Positions 45,960-58,859 of a DNA stretch of 64,000 bases are shown here, one piece after another. The notes under the pieces were generated by a model. That model saw only the letters and a program-made list of their open reading frames with translations. It was not told the origin of the DNA and did not search any database. Origin of the DNA: Haliclystus octoradiatus. Lineage: Eukaryota; Cnidaria; Staurozoa; Stauromedusae; Haliclystidae. The DNA is taken from assembly GCA_916610825.1 (NCBI GenBank), contig OU744453.1:16557807-16621806 (forward strand), written 5' to 3'. Positions within the stretch are counted from its first letter, which is position 1. Each line of letters begins with the position of its first letter. A program made the translations under genes and the position numbers.

Positions 45960-46200
45960 GTTGAAATTCAAAATAGCTGAATTGAGCAAATTTCAATTTC
46001 TGTTCACACCTCGTTGTATTGTTCTGCGATGGGCCGACCAACCAACACCTGGCTGTAACTCACATGACACCAAGGTGCGCTGTGATTGGAAACACCATAT
46101 TTTTGGTTTCTGGTACACCTTAAGGACCGTTTTGGTTTGCGTGATCCAAACACGGAAGTAAGCCGATCAAATTACTAGAACAGCATTCGAAAATCTTTCG
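45960..46200. repeat. Dispersed repeat related to 37065-37140 and 5850-5960
   Basis: CAATCACAGC and GTACCAGAAACCAAA blocks (46045-46125, complement) match 37080-37125. GTGTTTGGATCACGCAA also matches 5896-5912. Inverted homology thus continues beyond both Merlin borders. Confidence 0.55.
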
Positions 46201-48529
46201 AGTTTTACAATATGCTTTCCTTCAACAAAGTGCCTTATTCCATATTACATCTTTTGTAAACGTTCTTAGCAAATCACAAAACATTTCTTTGTAGTTTTTC
46301 TGCCATCGAAACACTCCTCGTGATATATTCGAATTACCAGATTTCATCGATATGAAAATTGAAAATCGATTTGATGATATCACAACGGGTGTTTAAAAAT
46401 GAGGTTTTGAAAAAAATGTATTTTTTCAAAACAATTATCGCCGGTCAATAATGCCCCTTTAATCCAACCTTCGTATTTTTTTTGTGTTTGGTCGAATTGG
46501 TACGGCGTAGCGTGAGCATCGCACCAAATGGCGTTTGAGCCACAAATTTGTCACCTGCTTTGAGTAAATTTATGCCAATTTTGAGATAAAATATTGATAT
46601 AATTTCATGTCTGCTATAGCTATTGATCCCGTGACTTTTGATATGAAATATTAACATGAAAATACAGCTAGAAGTCGATGTCTTACCTTCTGATTAAATA
46701 AGTTGACCATTGCACAGCGAATGTAAACATTTGCAATTCAACTTCTTCAATGGCTTTTTAGTACGGGGTCATAAAAACACTGTAGGATTTAGGACAATTT
46801 CTGGAACAGTTAATTTCTTAGACTAGCTATGAAACGCGTTGTGAAACGCGTGACTATAGGTAAACAGAAAATTCAACAGGCTGCATGGAGTCATGCGCAG
46901 TAGCACCCTGTCCCGTCTGATATTTTGGTCACATCTGAATTAAATCTGAATCTCGCACGATTGACTGTATTTCGGTTTGATTTGTATTTCAAACTCAACT
47001 TGACTTTGAGATTTCTGATGGCGGCCAGAAAAATGGCGGTCTTGTCCGAAAGTAACGAGATTAAAGTTTCAAAATAACAGCTATCGACAATAGTCATCGT
47101 CATATAATATAATTCGTGTGAATACGAAGTTATCATCCTAGTCACCTTAGAATTCCAGTACAGTTGATGTAATATTTATCTAGAGTAGCCCACGATACAT
47201 TTTTAAATATCTATGATTGAAAATTGGACAGGGTAGGGGAAGATAATTGAAAAATTAACATGAAGTATGGTGTAATCCAACTCAGCTTTGAATAGTAAGA
47301 TATGATAATATAAATATAAATATCAAAACATGAATAAACTATATGAGATAGGCTTGCTATTCTTTGTCTATAGACTACAGTCATAGCTCATAACCTTCCT
47401 TATGCTATAAGTCTTAGTCTTTAACATTAATTTGGAAAGTAAAGAAAGGAGCTCACTCAATCAAGTAAGGACTAAGGTAGTAACTGATGATACATATGCT
47501 TAGTGATCCACTGTCTATGATCTGATATAGTATTTATTAAATTGCAAAAAAGCTAACATTATTAATGAGCGACTATTATAAGGAAGAGCTTAAAGCTTTT
47601 AGGCTGCACTACACACAAGCACACACCACAGCCTTGTATACAGTATCTCAATTCAGTTGAAAACTAAAAATTATTGTTTTTAAAAAGAACTTATCTGAAA
47701 TAGTAAACAAACTGATCTATTTGTATTGTAGACTTTGCAACACTGAGCCAGAGTAAATATTTGTAATTTTTGTTTATAATCATAGAAATGTAGGCTACTT
47801 GCAGAACAAAATCCTCTGATAAAGTGTTCCACCGTGGATATAGCACAGTTAATAAATGGATGCTTAACAACTTGCAGAAACAGGATAATTGTGGCATTTG
47901 GGATGATTACTTTGTCATAATGCTTTACACCTTTACATGCTTACATATAATAATTATTAATTGATATGTATCAACATGTGTGTGTATGCATCAACATGAG
48001 ATACTTACACAACAAATAACTAATGGACAATCTACAAGATTATATGCTAAGCTAATTTTTGATTTATAAAGAGTAGGCCCCTACAAAGTTGAAAGAGACG
48101 GCATTCTGAGGTGATCAGTCAAGATAATTAAAATAAGCAACATCGGTAATCTTCATCAGGATGTCTCGTGATATTAAGCTACCTCCTAGAAAGTTATGTT
48201 AGACATACGGGAGGCTGAGAGCTCGACTGTACGCGGACATATGTTTTGTAGATTAAGCCTGGTAATCGGCAAAGAGAAATTTTAACATTTTAATATCAAA
48301 TATGCCCCTAACATGCTTTGGCAGAAATCATGAAACAATAGAGGGATTGTTTATATTTCGTGCAGGGCCTACTTCTGTGTGAGTACTCTTTACTAAAAAT
48401 ATCATACATTTATGAAAATTGATGTTCTTCAAGCAAATATCAAAATAATGAGTTGAAGTTTAGAAATTGATACAGTTGAAATATGTGTATAGCAGCCAGC
48501 TATGAGAGGAAGATAAACTGATCAATGTA

Positions 48530-48615
48530 GACGGGTAGCTCAATAGTAGAGTGCATGATAGTCCCTGTGGGAGACCGGGGCTTGATTCCTCATCGCCTAA
48601 CAAAATGTATTTTAT
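48530..48615 (+). pseudogene. tRNA-like (SINE head) sequence
   Basis: GGGTAGCTCAATAGTAGAGTG is a good box A, and CGGGGCTTGATTCC is a box B variant 40 bases later. It interrupts a CAGTTGAAA-type TIR element (48475-48915) of the 5519-5697 family. Confidence 0.55.
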
Positions 48616-49326
48616 CTATATGTAGCCTACCAGTAACTTTCATGTAATAGAGCTCATTAGCTCATTGTAATTTCAATTAGTTGATTATAAATTTGACTGC
48701 TGTTCACACATTCATTCCCATGCAAACGAGCTTAAAGCTTATGTGGTTAAATTTAAATTGTACACTGCGAAGTGAAACAAAATTATCCCATCACACAATT
48801 ATATGCAGGTGGCCTTTATATACAGGGTTGATTAGATAGAAAATACTATTTCAGGCATACCAAGAGTGACCACTGTAGACGGGTGGCTGCTGTATAGAGG
48901 TGACCACTATGAATTCTGGCAAAGGAGCATGTGGCCATTTTTTTCAAATTAATTTTAATAAGACTAGGCGTTGGCGTGGTCATGGAATACTGTAGCAGAA
49001 AAAGCTACATGGGTGCAACCCTGGGCAGCACAATGCTGTACTAAAACCTTTGAAGCCATTGTTACTCGAGTCTTGTAGCTAATCTGTCTCCCCTACTACC
49101 TTCTTTAAAGTCACTTCAGAATCAATCAAATGCATTTCTAACTTTGTACCGATTTTGTTGGAAACTCTCCTCTTACACCCCCTCTGAGTTTTGAATCTCT
49201 TTCTTGTCACGTGGGTATTTCAGTGTGAACAGGATAACAATAATTGTGGAGCAATTTCTCTTTGCTTGTATTGTCGAAAATTAATTGAAATCATTTAACA
49301 ACTATCAATTTACCAATCATGAATTA

Positions 49327-49500
49327 GAAAATTGTTTTCCATCATTTCGAATACTGTGCTGGTGTCTGGGAGAACCAACAATATGCAAAAACACCTAGTG
49401 ATTGCCTCCATAATCTACTGAACAAGGATACATGGCATTGGTGTTATATATATTATCGATGATTAGAAATAAAGTATACGCTAAATACAGCTCGTGTTCA
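49327..49500 (+). pseudogene. LINE reverse transcriptase scrap
   Basis: The frame FEYCAGVWENQQYAKT resembles the FDYC..VW motif seen downstream of LINE catalytic domains, also present at 60390. Too short to place in a clade. Confidence 0.4.
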
Positions 49501-49734
49501 AGAATGTTTCAACCGTTCAAACTTCAAAAACATTCTACGACAAACACATTCTAAGCAAGGCAAAGCCATGTTTGAATGAAACGTGCACTATTTAACTTGC
49601 GCTAGTGCAAGTTTTCCCGTCTGTTTTGACCTCTCACAAAGCCCATGGCTGCCACCTAGTCTACTGCTCTTTGGTTAATCCGTAAAAGTATACGCAAAAT
49701 GCAGGCTGTGATAACAGTTCTAGAACTTTAAATG

Positions 49735-50092
49735 GACCAACAAATATTCATGAATTGTTCATGAAAAACAGGTCATTTAACCAGCTATAGCTACGTTCAG
49801 CCCAAACTATCAAGGCGGTAAAACTTGTCAGTAAGAAGAATTGAAAGCAGCACAAAAATAAGTGTTCAGTATGAAGATCAGTATGTGTAGTACTGCACTT
49901 TGAAAAGTTAAAACGGCTCAACATAACAGTTATTCTATTGTTTCTTAAAAGGCCTATTGAAATTGAAAAACTACAATTAAAATAACTTCTGAGAAAAGTG
50001 AATACTGCCCAGAATGTGTAAAAACAGCCTTGTATTTAAGATTCTTGAATAGTTCATGAACTCAACAAATTTTTCGCAGGAGAATAGGGCTA
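49735..50092. repeat. GTTCATGAAC element, degraded
   Basis: Diverged TTCATGAA motifs near 49747-49763 and 50052, and the right-terminal ATTTTTCGCAGGAG at 50069-50082. It lies inside the 46861-52205 element. Confidence 0.5.
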
Positions 50093-50094
50093 CT

Positions 50095-51480
50095 TATTTG
50101 CGTAGCACCAACCAAAGATAAATCTATGTGAAAATCATATGATAATAATTTATGAAATATTTTGTAATAATAAAATGAAATAAACTTTAAAAAGAAACTT
50201 TCTTAAAAGCATCAGGAGCAAATTTCTGCTTAATGAAGAAATCATACCCTCTATAATATAAACTTGGTAATAGAACCCACATTAATTTTACTATCACAGA
50301 GTCATATCTGACAGGTATAATTAAAGTGAACAACCTTCAACCTTTTTGGCCGTGTTCTAAATCAAACCCACAATGAAAGTAAATCTAAAGTGACAATATT
50401 GTCAAATTACGAATAAGAAAATATAATAATTAAAGAATTTGACCATTCCAAAAGTACTTATATATGTTAGTTGTGAATAACAAATTTAACCTCTGAAAGG
50501 TTTGAGCCTCATTTATTTTGCACCTGCGTATTAAAGATGTGCGAATCCAATCAGATTGGATCGCATCCAGGTAATGATATTTTAGGTCTTTGGATTGGGA
50601 CGAATTTGTAATGGTATTTATTGATTCCAGATTATTTTGGATTTTGAAACTTGGATGAGTATTTGTACTTTGTAGCGATTAATCAATGTGTTATAGTTTC
50701 CTCTCAACTGCTGATTCTTGTACATATAGCCACATTCATGTTCCACTCTCTAGTACATCAATTACACATTTGATGTGAAATGAATTATACAATTTCTTCA
50801 AGGAAATGATCAAGATTATTGATTCACTGTACGTATTGTATTATCATTTGGATGTGCTGTATGTGACTGTCTCTTGTCAATACCCTATATAATTCATGTA
50901 ATCTATCTATGTTGTCTATTCGGATTATATTTATAATTGGCATATTGATTCAAATCGGATTGGAATCAGATCATAACAACATTCATACCCGTAATCAATT
51001 TTGCGTAAATCCGAGCTGATGCACACTGCAATGCTTATGGTCTCGCTTTAAGATGGCATGAACATATATACTGGCTCTTGCTATCACTGAACTATACTGC
51101 AGTTAGGCCTACTTATAGTTTTTAATTTTGAAATAAATTGATTAAAAGCCTGTCGTTCATTCAGGCATTGTTAAATATTTACATTGTTTTATGGAATTCA
51201 GTTAATTGATATTTTCTGAATTGATTAATATTGCACGTTGTTAGTTTTGAAGCTTCAATATAATTGTTTATGGTATGACGACTTTCAGCGCAATACACTG
51301 CAACTGACTTGTTTCAGTCAAAACTCTGTGGCTTGGTAGAGATTTTATCGATAAGAAGAACTATATTAACATATCATATCATAACTCACATTTTGAGATA
51401 TATTGAATGTTTGAGAATTACTAAGATTTAAAAAATCATTTTCTTATTCAATGAATTGATTCAAATAAAAGCTGATACAT
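50095..51480. other. Interior of the long-TIR element, nothing recognised
   Basis: AT-rich with no coding frame longer than chance. A short palindromic stretch (CAATCAGATTGGATCG) lies near 50548. Confidence 0.4.
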
Positions 51481-52291
51481 ACATGTATATATGATAACCA
51501 TATAGACAGTGGTTCACTAAGTCTCACTATCATCAATTATTACCGCAGTCGATTGAGTGAGCTCCTTTCCTTACTTTCTTGATTAATGTAGGTTATAGAC
51601 TATGATTTAAAGGTAGGCTACTGCTAGCCTATGAGCAATGACTTTAGAAAATATAGGCTAGCCTATTAATTCTATATCTCCAATCTATTCATGTTTTGAT
51701 ATTATATTGATATTATCATATCTTACTATTCAAAGCTGAGTTAGATTACACCATATTTCATGTTAATTTTTCAAAGACCTTCCCTTACCCTGTCCAATAT
51801 TAGCTATTTAAAAATGCACCGTGTTCTGTCTCTGTTGGTTAAATCGTTGATAAGTAACAACGTAGACGAGCAAATGGTTGATAAATATTACATCAACTGT
51901 ACTGGAATTCTACGATGACTAGGATGATAACTTCGTATTCACACGAATTATATTATATAACGATGACTATTGTCGAAAGCTGTTATTTTGAAACTTTAAT
52001 CTCGTTACTTTCGGACAACACCGCCATTTTTCTGGCCGCCATCAGAAATCTCAAAGTCAAGTTGAGTTTGAAATACAAATCAAACCGAAGTACAGTCAAT
52101 CGTGCGAGATTCAGATTTAATTCAGATGTGGCCAAAATATCAGACGGGACAGGGTGCTACTGCGCATGACTCCATGCAGCCTGTTGAATTTTCTGTTTAC
52201 CGTGACGTGACTATAGGATTCGAATGCCCATGTTTTTTGACTCATGGTTACGTAAGTGACCTTGAGTCTATCCTGTCATGGAGGAAACGTT

Positions 52292-52404
52292 GGTACGGCT
52301 CTCGAAAGTACGGCGTATAACCTAGGGCTTAAAAAGCATATAAATCGGAGAAGAATATAATTTACCCCTAGGTTATACGCCGTACTTTCGAGAGCCGTAC
52401 CAAC
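52292..52404. repeat. Hairpin of two TIR ends
   Basis: GGTACGGCTCTCGAAAGTAC (52295-52314) and its complement (52381-52400) face each other around a 45-base spacer. The left half is a solo end of the next element's family. Confidence 0.75.
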
Positions 52405-53284
52405 TTTTTTTGGTATGCCGTATCAAGTCGACCAAACACAAAAAATCATAAAAGTGGGATTATACGCCGATCCAAAACTGGTGTACCAGTTGATTTTTGT
52501 TTGAATTTTACCGCTTCCTGTGAGAAGAGCTGTGACATTCTGTTCTGAGAATCCGTAAAAGGAAGACTTTTTAATTCGAAATCTGCAAAGTTTTTACTGC
52601 AAATTATTATTTGTCGACATACTCGTATTTATAAAACCACTAAAATGTATTTGGTTTACAAACACGATGTTCAAGATTATGTTATCTTCATATTTAATAT
52701 ATTTTTCATATTTAAAGTGCTCAAAAACAATATATCATTGATAAATAGATTATTTGCTTTCGATAAAATCATGATAAAATATAAAAATGGCAAGGAATAC
52801 TCAAATGTGATCACAACAGTAGTTTATTCATTTATTTGAATTTAAAACGTAATACTACACCACCGCTATTGTTGTGTTACGATAACTAACCACGGTTACT
52901 TAGCAACAGGCAGGAAACAATAAGAAATTAATACAGAAACCCCCTGGAAATGACGAAAACTTTCCAAATTCAAAATGGTACGCCTCACGAAAGTATGGCG
53001 TATATTCCAACTGCTTTATCAGGCGTACCGGTACGGCTGTTTTCAGTTTGGTACGCCTGGATCAGTCGTACTTTCGATTTTGGGTCGACCCAAAATTTAA
53101 TGGCCGTACTTTGCCAGATTATACGCCGTACTTTCAGGCGTGCCGATCCATTTTTGATGGATCGCCTCTCGAACGTACGGCGTATAACCTAGGGGTTACG
53201 CTATCAAAATTATGTGATGCTATGGTAAAAAGATTAGGAATCTAAAAAAAGTTGGTACGGCTCTCGAAAGTACGGCGTATAACC
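52371..53284. mobile_element. 914-bp TIR element with GGTTATACGCCG ends
   Basis: About 40 bp of perfect inverted ends (GGTTATACGCCGTACTTTCG, continuing to CTTTTTTT), flanked by TA on both sides, so a Tc1/mariner-type MITE is likely. It contains the repeat shared with 29602-29962 and further partial end copies at 53025-53190. Confidence 0.8.
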
Positions 53285-54515
53285 TAAATTTAATACAATC
53301 TTTCAAGAATCAACTGAGATGAGGACTTGAACGTCATAACAGTATATCTGAAATAGCAAGTGTTTCTATGGAACGGATTGAGAGCTTGCCGCTTGCGCCA
53401 AGCTGTGCTTGACATTTGGATCGCGTGACCGCGGTTAGTGAATAGATCAATAAACCAGACATAATTTTATCCTTTTGTGTTTTGTCGTATATCAAACTTT
53501 GATGATGTGTATATACCAATGAAGGAAGAATACCTCCTTGGAACCGTCCCTCATTACAGTCACGGCCAACCGCAGAAATTTTGGATAAATCTCTGAATTT
53601 CTTTTCGTCCCTGCTCGTATCATGTTTTATGTAAGATATACAGATAATTTTTTTGTGTTGCGGACTTTGACATCGGATTTACACAAAATTGATTACTGGC
53701 ACAAACGCTGTTGAGATCCTAATCCGATTGGACCGAAAAAAATAATTTCGAAACCAATCCGAACTAATTTTCACGAAATCCGAAAAAAAATCTGAGTTTT
53801 GCATGGTATAAGAGGCATAAAATTGACCCGGCGGTCTATGCGCTCGGTCTTCAAAATATGCACTGGTCGATTCACTACACTACTAGTTTCTTGAAATATA
53901 GCATACACTTTTTAACATTGATCCCGCAAGGCTCGACGGTTATTTATGCATTTAAAGAGATGTAAACATCAAATCTACAACCTCTGAAATATAGACTATA
54001 GTCTCATAGATAAAATCAACCAGTCAAATATGGATACTTTGAATATCCTGAGATAGTTAGTGGAAATGGTGTAGAATTATTCAAAGTTATAATATGAACC
54101 ACTTAGGGACCGCTCATTATTTATGACCGGGGTTGGGGCCGAAGAGATTGGGGTTGGGTAAATAATAAATTATTGTCAAAAAAGGTTGGGTAAACAAAAA
54201 AATGATGCAATGATAGGCCCCTTCGATAGGCCTATCACCAATTCCATTTTCAATACAAAGAGGAAGGAAAAGATGGATTTTTTGCTCTCATTTCATCTAA
54301 ACCAGCAATTTGTTTTGGCTGTTAGCTTGAAACAAGAACTTCCATATTCTTGTACAAGGAGTATTAAAAACAAAGCACCTCGATATTTTACTTACGGTTG
54401 GGTATAAATTGTTTTGACGTCCCTTATGGTTGGGTAAAAGGAAATGCATAATGGAAAAGCATTGTTTAGAGCACACTTGGAAATCCTATACCAGCAGCCA
54501 GTTCGAACCTGAAGG
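53285..54515. other. Non-coding stretch with GGTTGGGTAAA motifs
   Basis: GGTTGGGTAAA or a one-base variant occurs at about 54152, 54184, 54398 and 54429 around a 73-codon frame (54186-54407). Probably an unclassified repeat. No family recognised. Confidence 0.4.
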
Positions 54516-55076
54516 GTTTATTATTTTAACCACCCTAATGAGCCGTTCATAAATAGTTCGTAAACACATTATAAGAAGTCTACGAGCCATTAATGAATGG
54601 TTCATGAATAGTTCATGAACACACTGTAATCATTCATAAGCCATTAATGAACAGTTCATAAATAGTTCATAAACACATTATAAGAGGTTTACGAGCCATT
54701 AATGAACACCTTTCCTTGTAAGAAGTTCATGAGTCATTGATGAACATTTGATGAATAGGTTATGAACACATTTTAAGACGTTTATATGCCATTAATGAAC
54801 AGTTTATGAATTCATCTGAAAAAACATTGTTGACTAATCAAATTGCTAGGAGTCCTCGCATGATTTTGGAACAGTAGTTCATAAAGTGTTAATCCAAAGT
54901 TATGAAAAATGTGCCATTTCACGCTTATGATTTTCAATGAATCGATGATGAAATTCTGTGTACTGTGTATGAGCCTTTCATAATTAGTTTTTAAGTTCAT
55001 GAATTGCACATGGGTTGTTTTTGAGCTCTTGAACTATAAAAAAATTCAAAAACTTTGATGAGGTTTTGCAGGAGTT
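54515..55076. repeat. GTTCATGAAC element with tandem interior
   Basis: Starting near 54537, units of about 66 bp (GAGCCATTAATGAACAGTTC type) repeat four or five times, then the element ends with GGTTTTGCAGGAG at 55063-55075. Confidence 0.65.
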
Positions 55077-55603
55077 GTATCATTCCGGAATGAAGTTTGC
55101 CTTTATCAGAAGGAGTTATAGCACTTATACCACATTGAATGGCTTCTGTGGGTGGAACAAAGCAATTAATCTCACCTGAGAACTATGTTGAGCCCTCAAA
55201 TTAGACTAGGGACTGAGCCTTGAAGATGAGCTGTATTGAAATCGTATACATCAATCTTTTCTTCAACATTTCCACAGCGCAATGCCAAGTTACGTTCCCC
55301 TATAAACATAATGAGGAAACACGTACTATTTAGAAGAGAGACATTCCTTAGGTACTTATAAGCCTGAGTCGTCAAACCAATAATACAAAACAAATTATAT
55401 GTGACTCACATAATTTCTTGTGGATAGACCTGAAAATTAACAGAAATAGTTTATATGAATCTCATAAAATGATGTTATACAGCAGCATAGCTTCTAAGGT
55501 ATTTACCAGCAATTTCAAGTGAGCTTAAAATTCAAATGCTCACAAGTGAAATGATCTTCTGCCTGTAAGGAAGGAAGCACAAAGAGTACCATTCTATCAA
55601 ATA

Positions 55604-56540
55604 TCTCCTTGAAAAAGTATTTACATTCCTAAGACACCAACTTCTTCTCATATTCTTGTGCGAAAAGATTTACTTAATTCATAAACAGTTCATGAAAAGC
55701 TCTTTATTTTTACGGATGTTCATAAACTGTTTGAGGAACATCTAAACAGCTCCAAATCATGAATAGTTCATAAATGTTAAATAGTCTGTTTTTCATGAAC
55801 TGACTGTAAGGTATTTTTACAAGGGAATTAATATCTCCTTCAAGAAGTATTTACATTCCTAAGACGCCAACATCATCTGATATTTCCCTTCCCCTGCGAA
55901 AATATGTACTTAAATCATGAACAGTTCATTAAAAGTTATTCATTTTTACGAATGTTGATAAGCTGTTTCGGGAGCACCTTATTCATAATAAGTTTCAGTT
56001 CATGAATAGTTCATGAATGTTAAATAGCATATTTTTCATGAACTGATTGAAAGATATTTTCACGGAAAAACTAATATCTCATTGAAGAAGTATTTACATT
56101 CCTAAGACCCCAACATCTTCTCATATTCCCCTTCCCCTGCAAAAAGATTTACTGAAATCATGGACAGCTCATGAAAAGTTCTTTACTTTTACGAATGTTG
56201 ATGAACTGTCTCAGAAATACCTTATTCATAAAAAGTCCCAGTTCATGAAGAGTTCATGAATGTTAAGTAGCATGTTTTTCATGAACTGATTGTAAGATAT
56301 TTTCATAGGGAACTAATATCTCCTTGAAGAAGCATTTACATTCCTAAGTTACCAACATCTTCTCATATTCTCCTGCGAAAGGGATTTACATAGATCATGA
56401 ACAGTTAATGAAAATTTTTTCGTTTTACGAATTATGACGATCTGTGTCAGGAACACCTTATTCATAAAAAGTTCCAGTTATTTAATGTAAAATAGCATGT
56501 TTGCAATGAACTCATTGTCAGGTATTTTTACAATGGGTTG
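55604..56540. repeat. Four tandem units of about 235 bp built on TTCATGAA
   Basis: Each unit starts near TATCTCCTTGAAGAAGTATT (about 55604, 55831, 56070 and 56313) and contains an inner CCCCTGCGAAAA-like motif plus TTCATGAA palindromes. It looks like a palindrome element amplified as a satellite. Confidence 0.8.
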
Positions 56541-57920
56541 TGTCACACCAACACCAAAATCAAGAAAATGCCATGAAAGTGTCATCAATACACTATGAAA
56601 ATGTACAAAAATGAAGCGCACACATTTTTCAAGCCATGGAAAAGTTTGAACACGATAAAAACTTCAATATTCACATTATTACAATGTGAAAATGCCACGA
56701 AAAAGCCATGACATTTAGACAAATGAAGACATCTATAAATTAAATTTGGAAAGCTATAGATTAAACGATGTGGCTAAAGCCACGGTGGCCATAACTTTAG
56801 CGCGCAGGAGCAAGTTATCAATCTCTTTGTTATTGACTTCCGTGTTCTGTTTGATTGATTTTCCAAAATGGCGTAATCAAAAATCAAAAAAGGTAAGGGG
56901 TGACCAATCTCTTATAAATCTAAAATATCAATGTCGGAAGAAAGTATCAACAAAAAAATGATGATGATGATGATGATAATGATGATGATGAATACATCAA
57001 GTAACAGACAATTGTCTCAACATCACATCAAAATTGAACTGTTGTATGCTTCAGTAGTATTTTATAACTAGTATGCAGTTACTATGATGATGGTTAAACA
57101 TGCTCTTGCTTAGACATATATACATATCTACTTATGCTAATAATACTGCCTGTTTATATATCACTATATTTCGATATTTCGATATTTCTATATTTCTGTG
57201 TCTGTCCGCGACTTATGTACGTCTTACTGGCGATATAATACAGATAATCTGTTGTCTGGAAATTTTGAAAACATTTGTGTCGAGATAACCATGTACAGTA
57301 ACAAATTTGTTTTATGAATATTATGATATTCTGGCGTTGTTTTGAAATAATAAACTTCTCTTGATACTTTATTTGATATCATTGTATCAACCAATTTAGA
57401 GATTTGAAAGATTTCATAGGTTGATAATCTAGCGGGCAGCCAAATCGAATTCAAATTGAAATCTCCAGACCAAAAGTATTTCGCTTTGAAATTAAAAGCT
57501 GCGTGTAAATGGTTTTAAAAAGTAAACCAAAAACTGAATCAGTTTTACGTTTATTACTTTTTTTAAATTCAAAATAAAAATATTTCACTTTTAAAAAGGC
57601 TATAATAATATATAATTTGTGAGAACACAAATAATAATAAGAAGAAAGCGAAGATACACATATATATATATATACAATTGATTTTTCATTTTAATTTTTC
57701 AAATCATTTCATATTTTACAAAAAAAATTAAAATCTACTTACATTTGCAAAACTAAGAAGATTAAGCAGATTTAGTTTCGGTATCATTATTATTAATCAT
57801 GTTATTGTGAGTGTCTGGGTCACCTTCCTTCATGAGATGATTTTGCCTTTTCATAAATAGGGACAAGCCAATAATAGCCTTCTAAAATATCTGTTACAGT
57901 GTAATACAAGTCTTAACAGT
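56541..57920. other. Non-coding stretch with microsatellites
   Basis: Contains (ATG)n at 56957-56992 and (AT)n at 57658-57674. CCATGAAAGTG-type motifs lie at 56570-56720. No gene seen. Confidence 0.4.
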
Positions 57921-57921
57921 A

Positions 57922-58580
57922 TTATAATACATCAAAAATGATGTCTTTCATCCTGTTTCGCCTTTCAAAATTGACCAAACGAAAGTTGACTTTGACTTTG
58001 GCCATATCTCGATCAAACGCAATTCGCAACTGTCCCTCCTCTAAACTCATACACCGCACATCATGATCAAGCTGGCTGACTATTTGCTTGAGGCTCGAGC
58101 TGACAACCAAAACACAAGTCTCCTATAATTTCATGGACATGTGCTACTACTTCTTTGGCAATTATTTCAATCGTAACAAGGCGATTTTTCATTTGCCAAT
58201 CGCTTTCGGGCACGCTCCCAAGATTTGCAACCACATGGTCAAAACGTTGTATGTCACTTCGTCATCTTGCTTCACCTTGTACATTATCGTTGGAGGTTCC
58301 TTCTCTAGAATGGGAAATTGACACATCTCCCTCTGGTGAATCTCCATTGAGCGTCGCATACCAGGTCGCATAAAAACCAATGTTCGAATCATTTCGATGA
58401 TCTCACTTGAGTGTAACATATATGACGTCCGGTTTACTTTCATCCTCTTTTCCTGCCACCGTCTGCTGACACATGATATAATAACCATCCAAGGCTTGAC
58501 AATCGATGTGTGCTGTTGCCGTCAAGGTGGCCTGGTCTGCATTTTTCCATTGTTTGCATCTTTTTGTAAACATCCATAGA
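57922..58580 (-). pseudogene. Broken coding region, family unknown
   Basis: One minus-strand frame reads protein-like from about 58570 to 58090 (LDGYYIMCQQTVAGKEDES, IGFYATWYATLNGDSPEGD, FDHVVANLGSVPESDW, IEIIAKEVVAHVHEIIGDL). It is broken by TGA twice (near 58410 and 58205), both in contexts that fit decay of CGA. It then shifts frame to a 62-codon stretch ending at 57922 (SLKQIVSQLDHDVRC, then FERRNRMKDIIFDVL). The lack of introns and the lesions suggest a processed pseudogene or a dead mobile-element gene. I do not recognise the family. Confidence 0.55.
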
Positions 58581-58859
58581 GCTCAAATTTGCTTTAACGC
58601 TTTCCAACTCATTATAGGGTTTTCAATCATAGGCTTTACACCGAGCCATACTATTTATATGGATTCTTCGTTCTACTGATACTTTTCAATTACCTCATTA
58701 AAATTTGTAGCTTCATTTTATCTTATTTCAATAATATAGAAGATGCATATAATGCGTGGCTGACTGTTTTTACAACCATCGTTAACTAGTTTGCGCCCTT
58801 GAAACAAAATAAGGATAAAATATAAAAACACAATATTTATTTAGATGACCATGCTATGA

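Larger units (their letters stand above)
46861..52205. mobile_element. 5.3-kb element with about 680-bp TIRs
   Basis: The inverted arms (46861-47540 and 51490-52205) start TAAACAGAAAATTCAACAGG. They match at high identity near the ends and lower identity inward (for example GAGTGAGCTCCTTTC at 51557 and its complement near 47450). The 12-base CGTGACTATAGG occurs at 46849-46860 and 52206-52217, a probable target duplication. The interior has no transposase, only a tRNA-like SINE, a LINE scrap and a GTTCATGAAC element. Long TIRs plus a 9-12-bp duplication suggest a non-autonomous Mutator-like element. Confidence 0.78.

Noticed and set aside
46891-52169. Two near-identical 84-codon frames (46891-47145 and 51915-52169)
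   Set aside because: They are the two inverted arms of the 5.3-kb element; the similarity comes from the TIRs, not a gene.
55196-55393. Minus-strand frame with an acceptor-like site (GERNLALRCGNVEEK) as an orphan exon
   Set aside because: Only one splice-like signal, no neighbouring exon and no family match.
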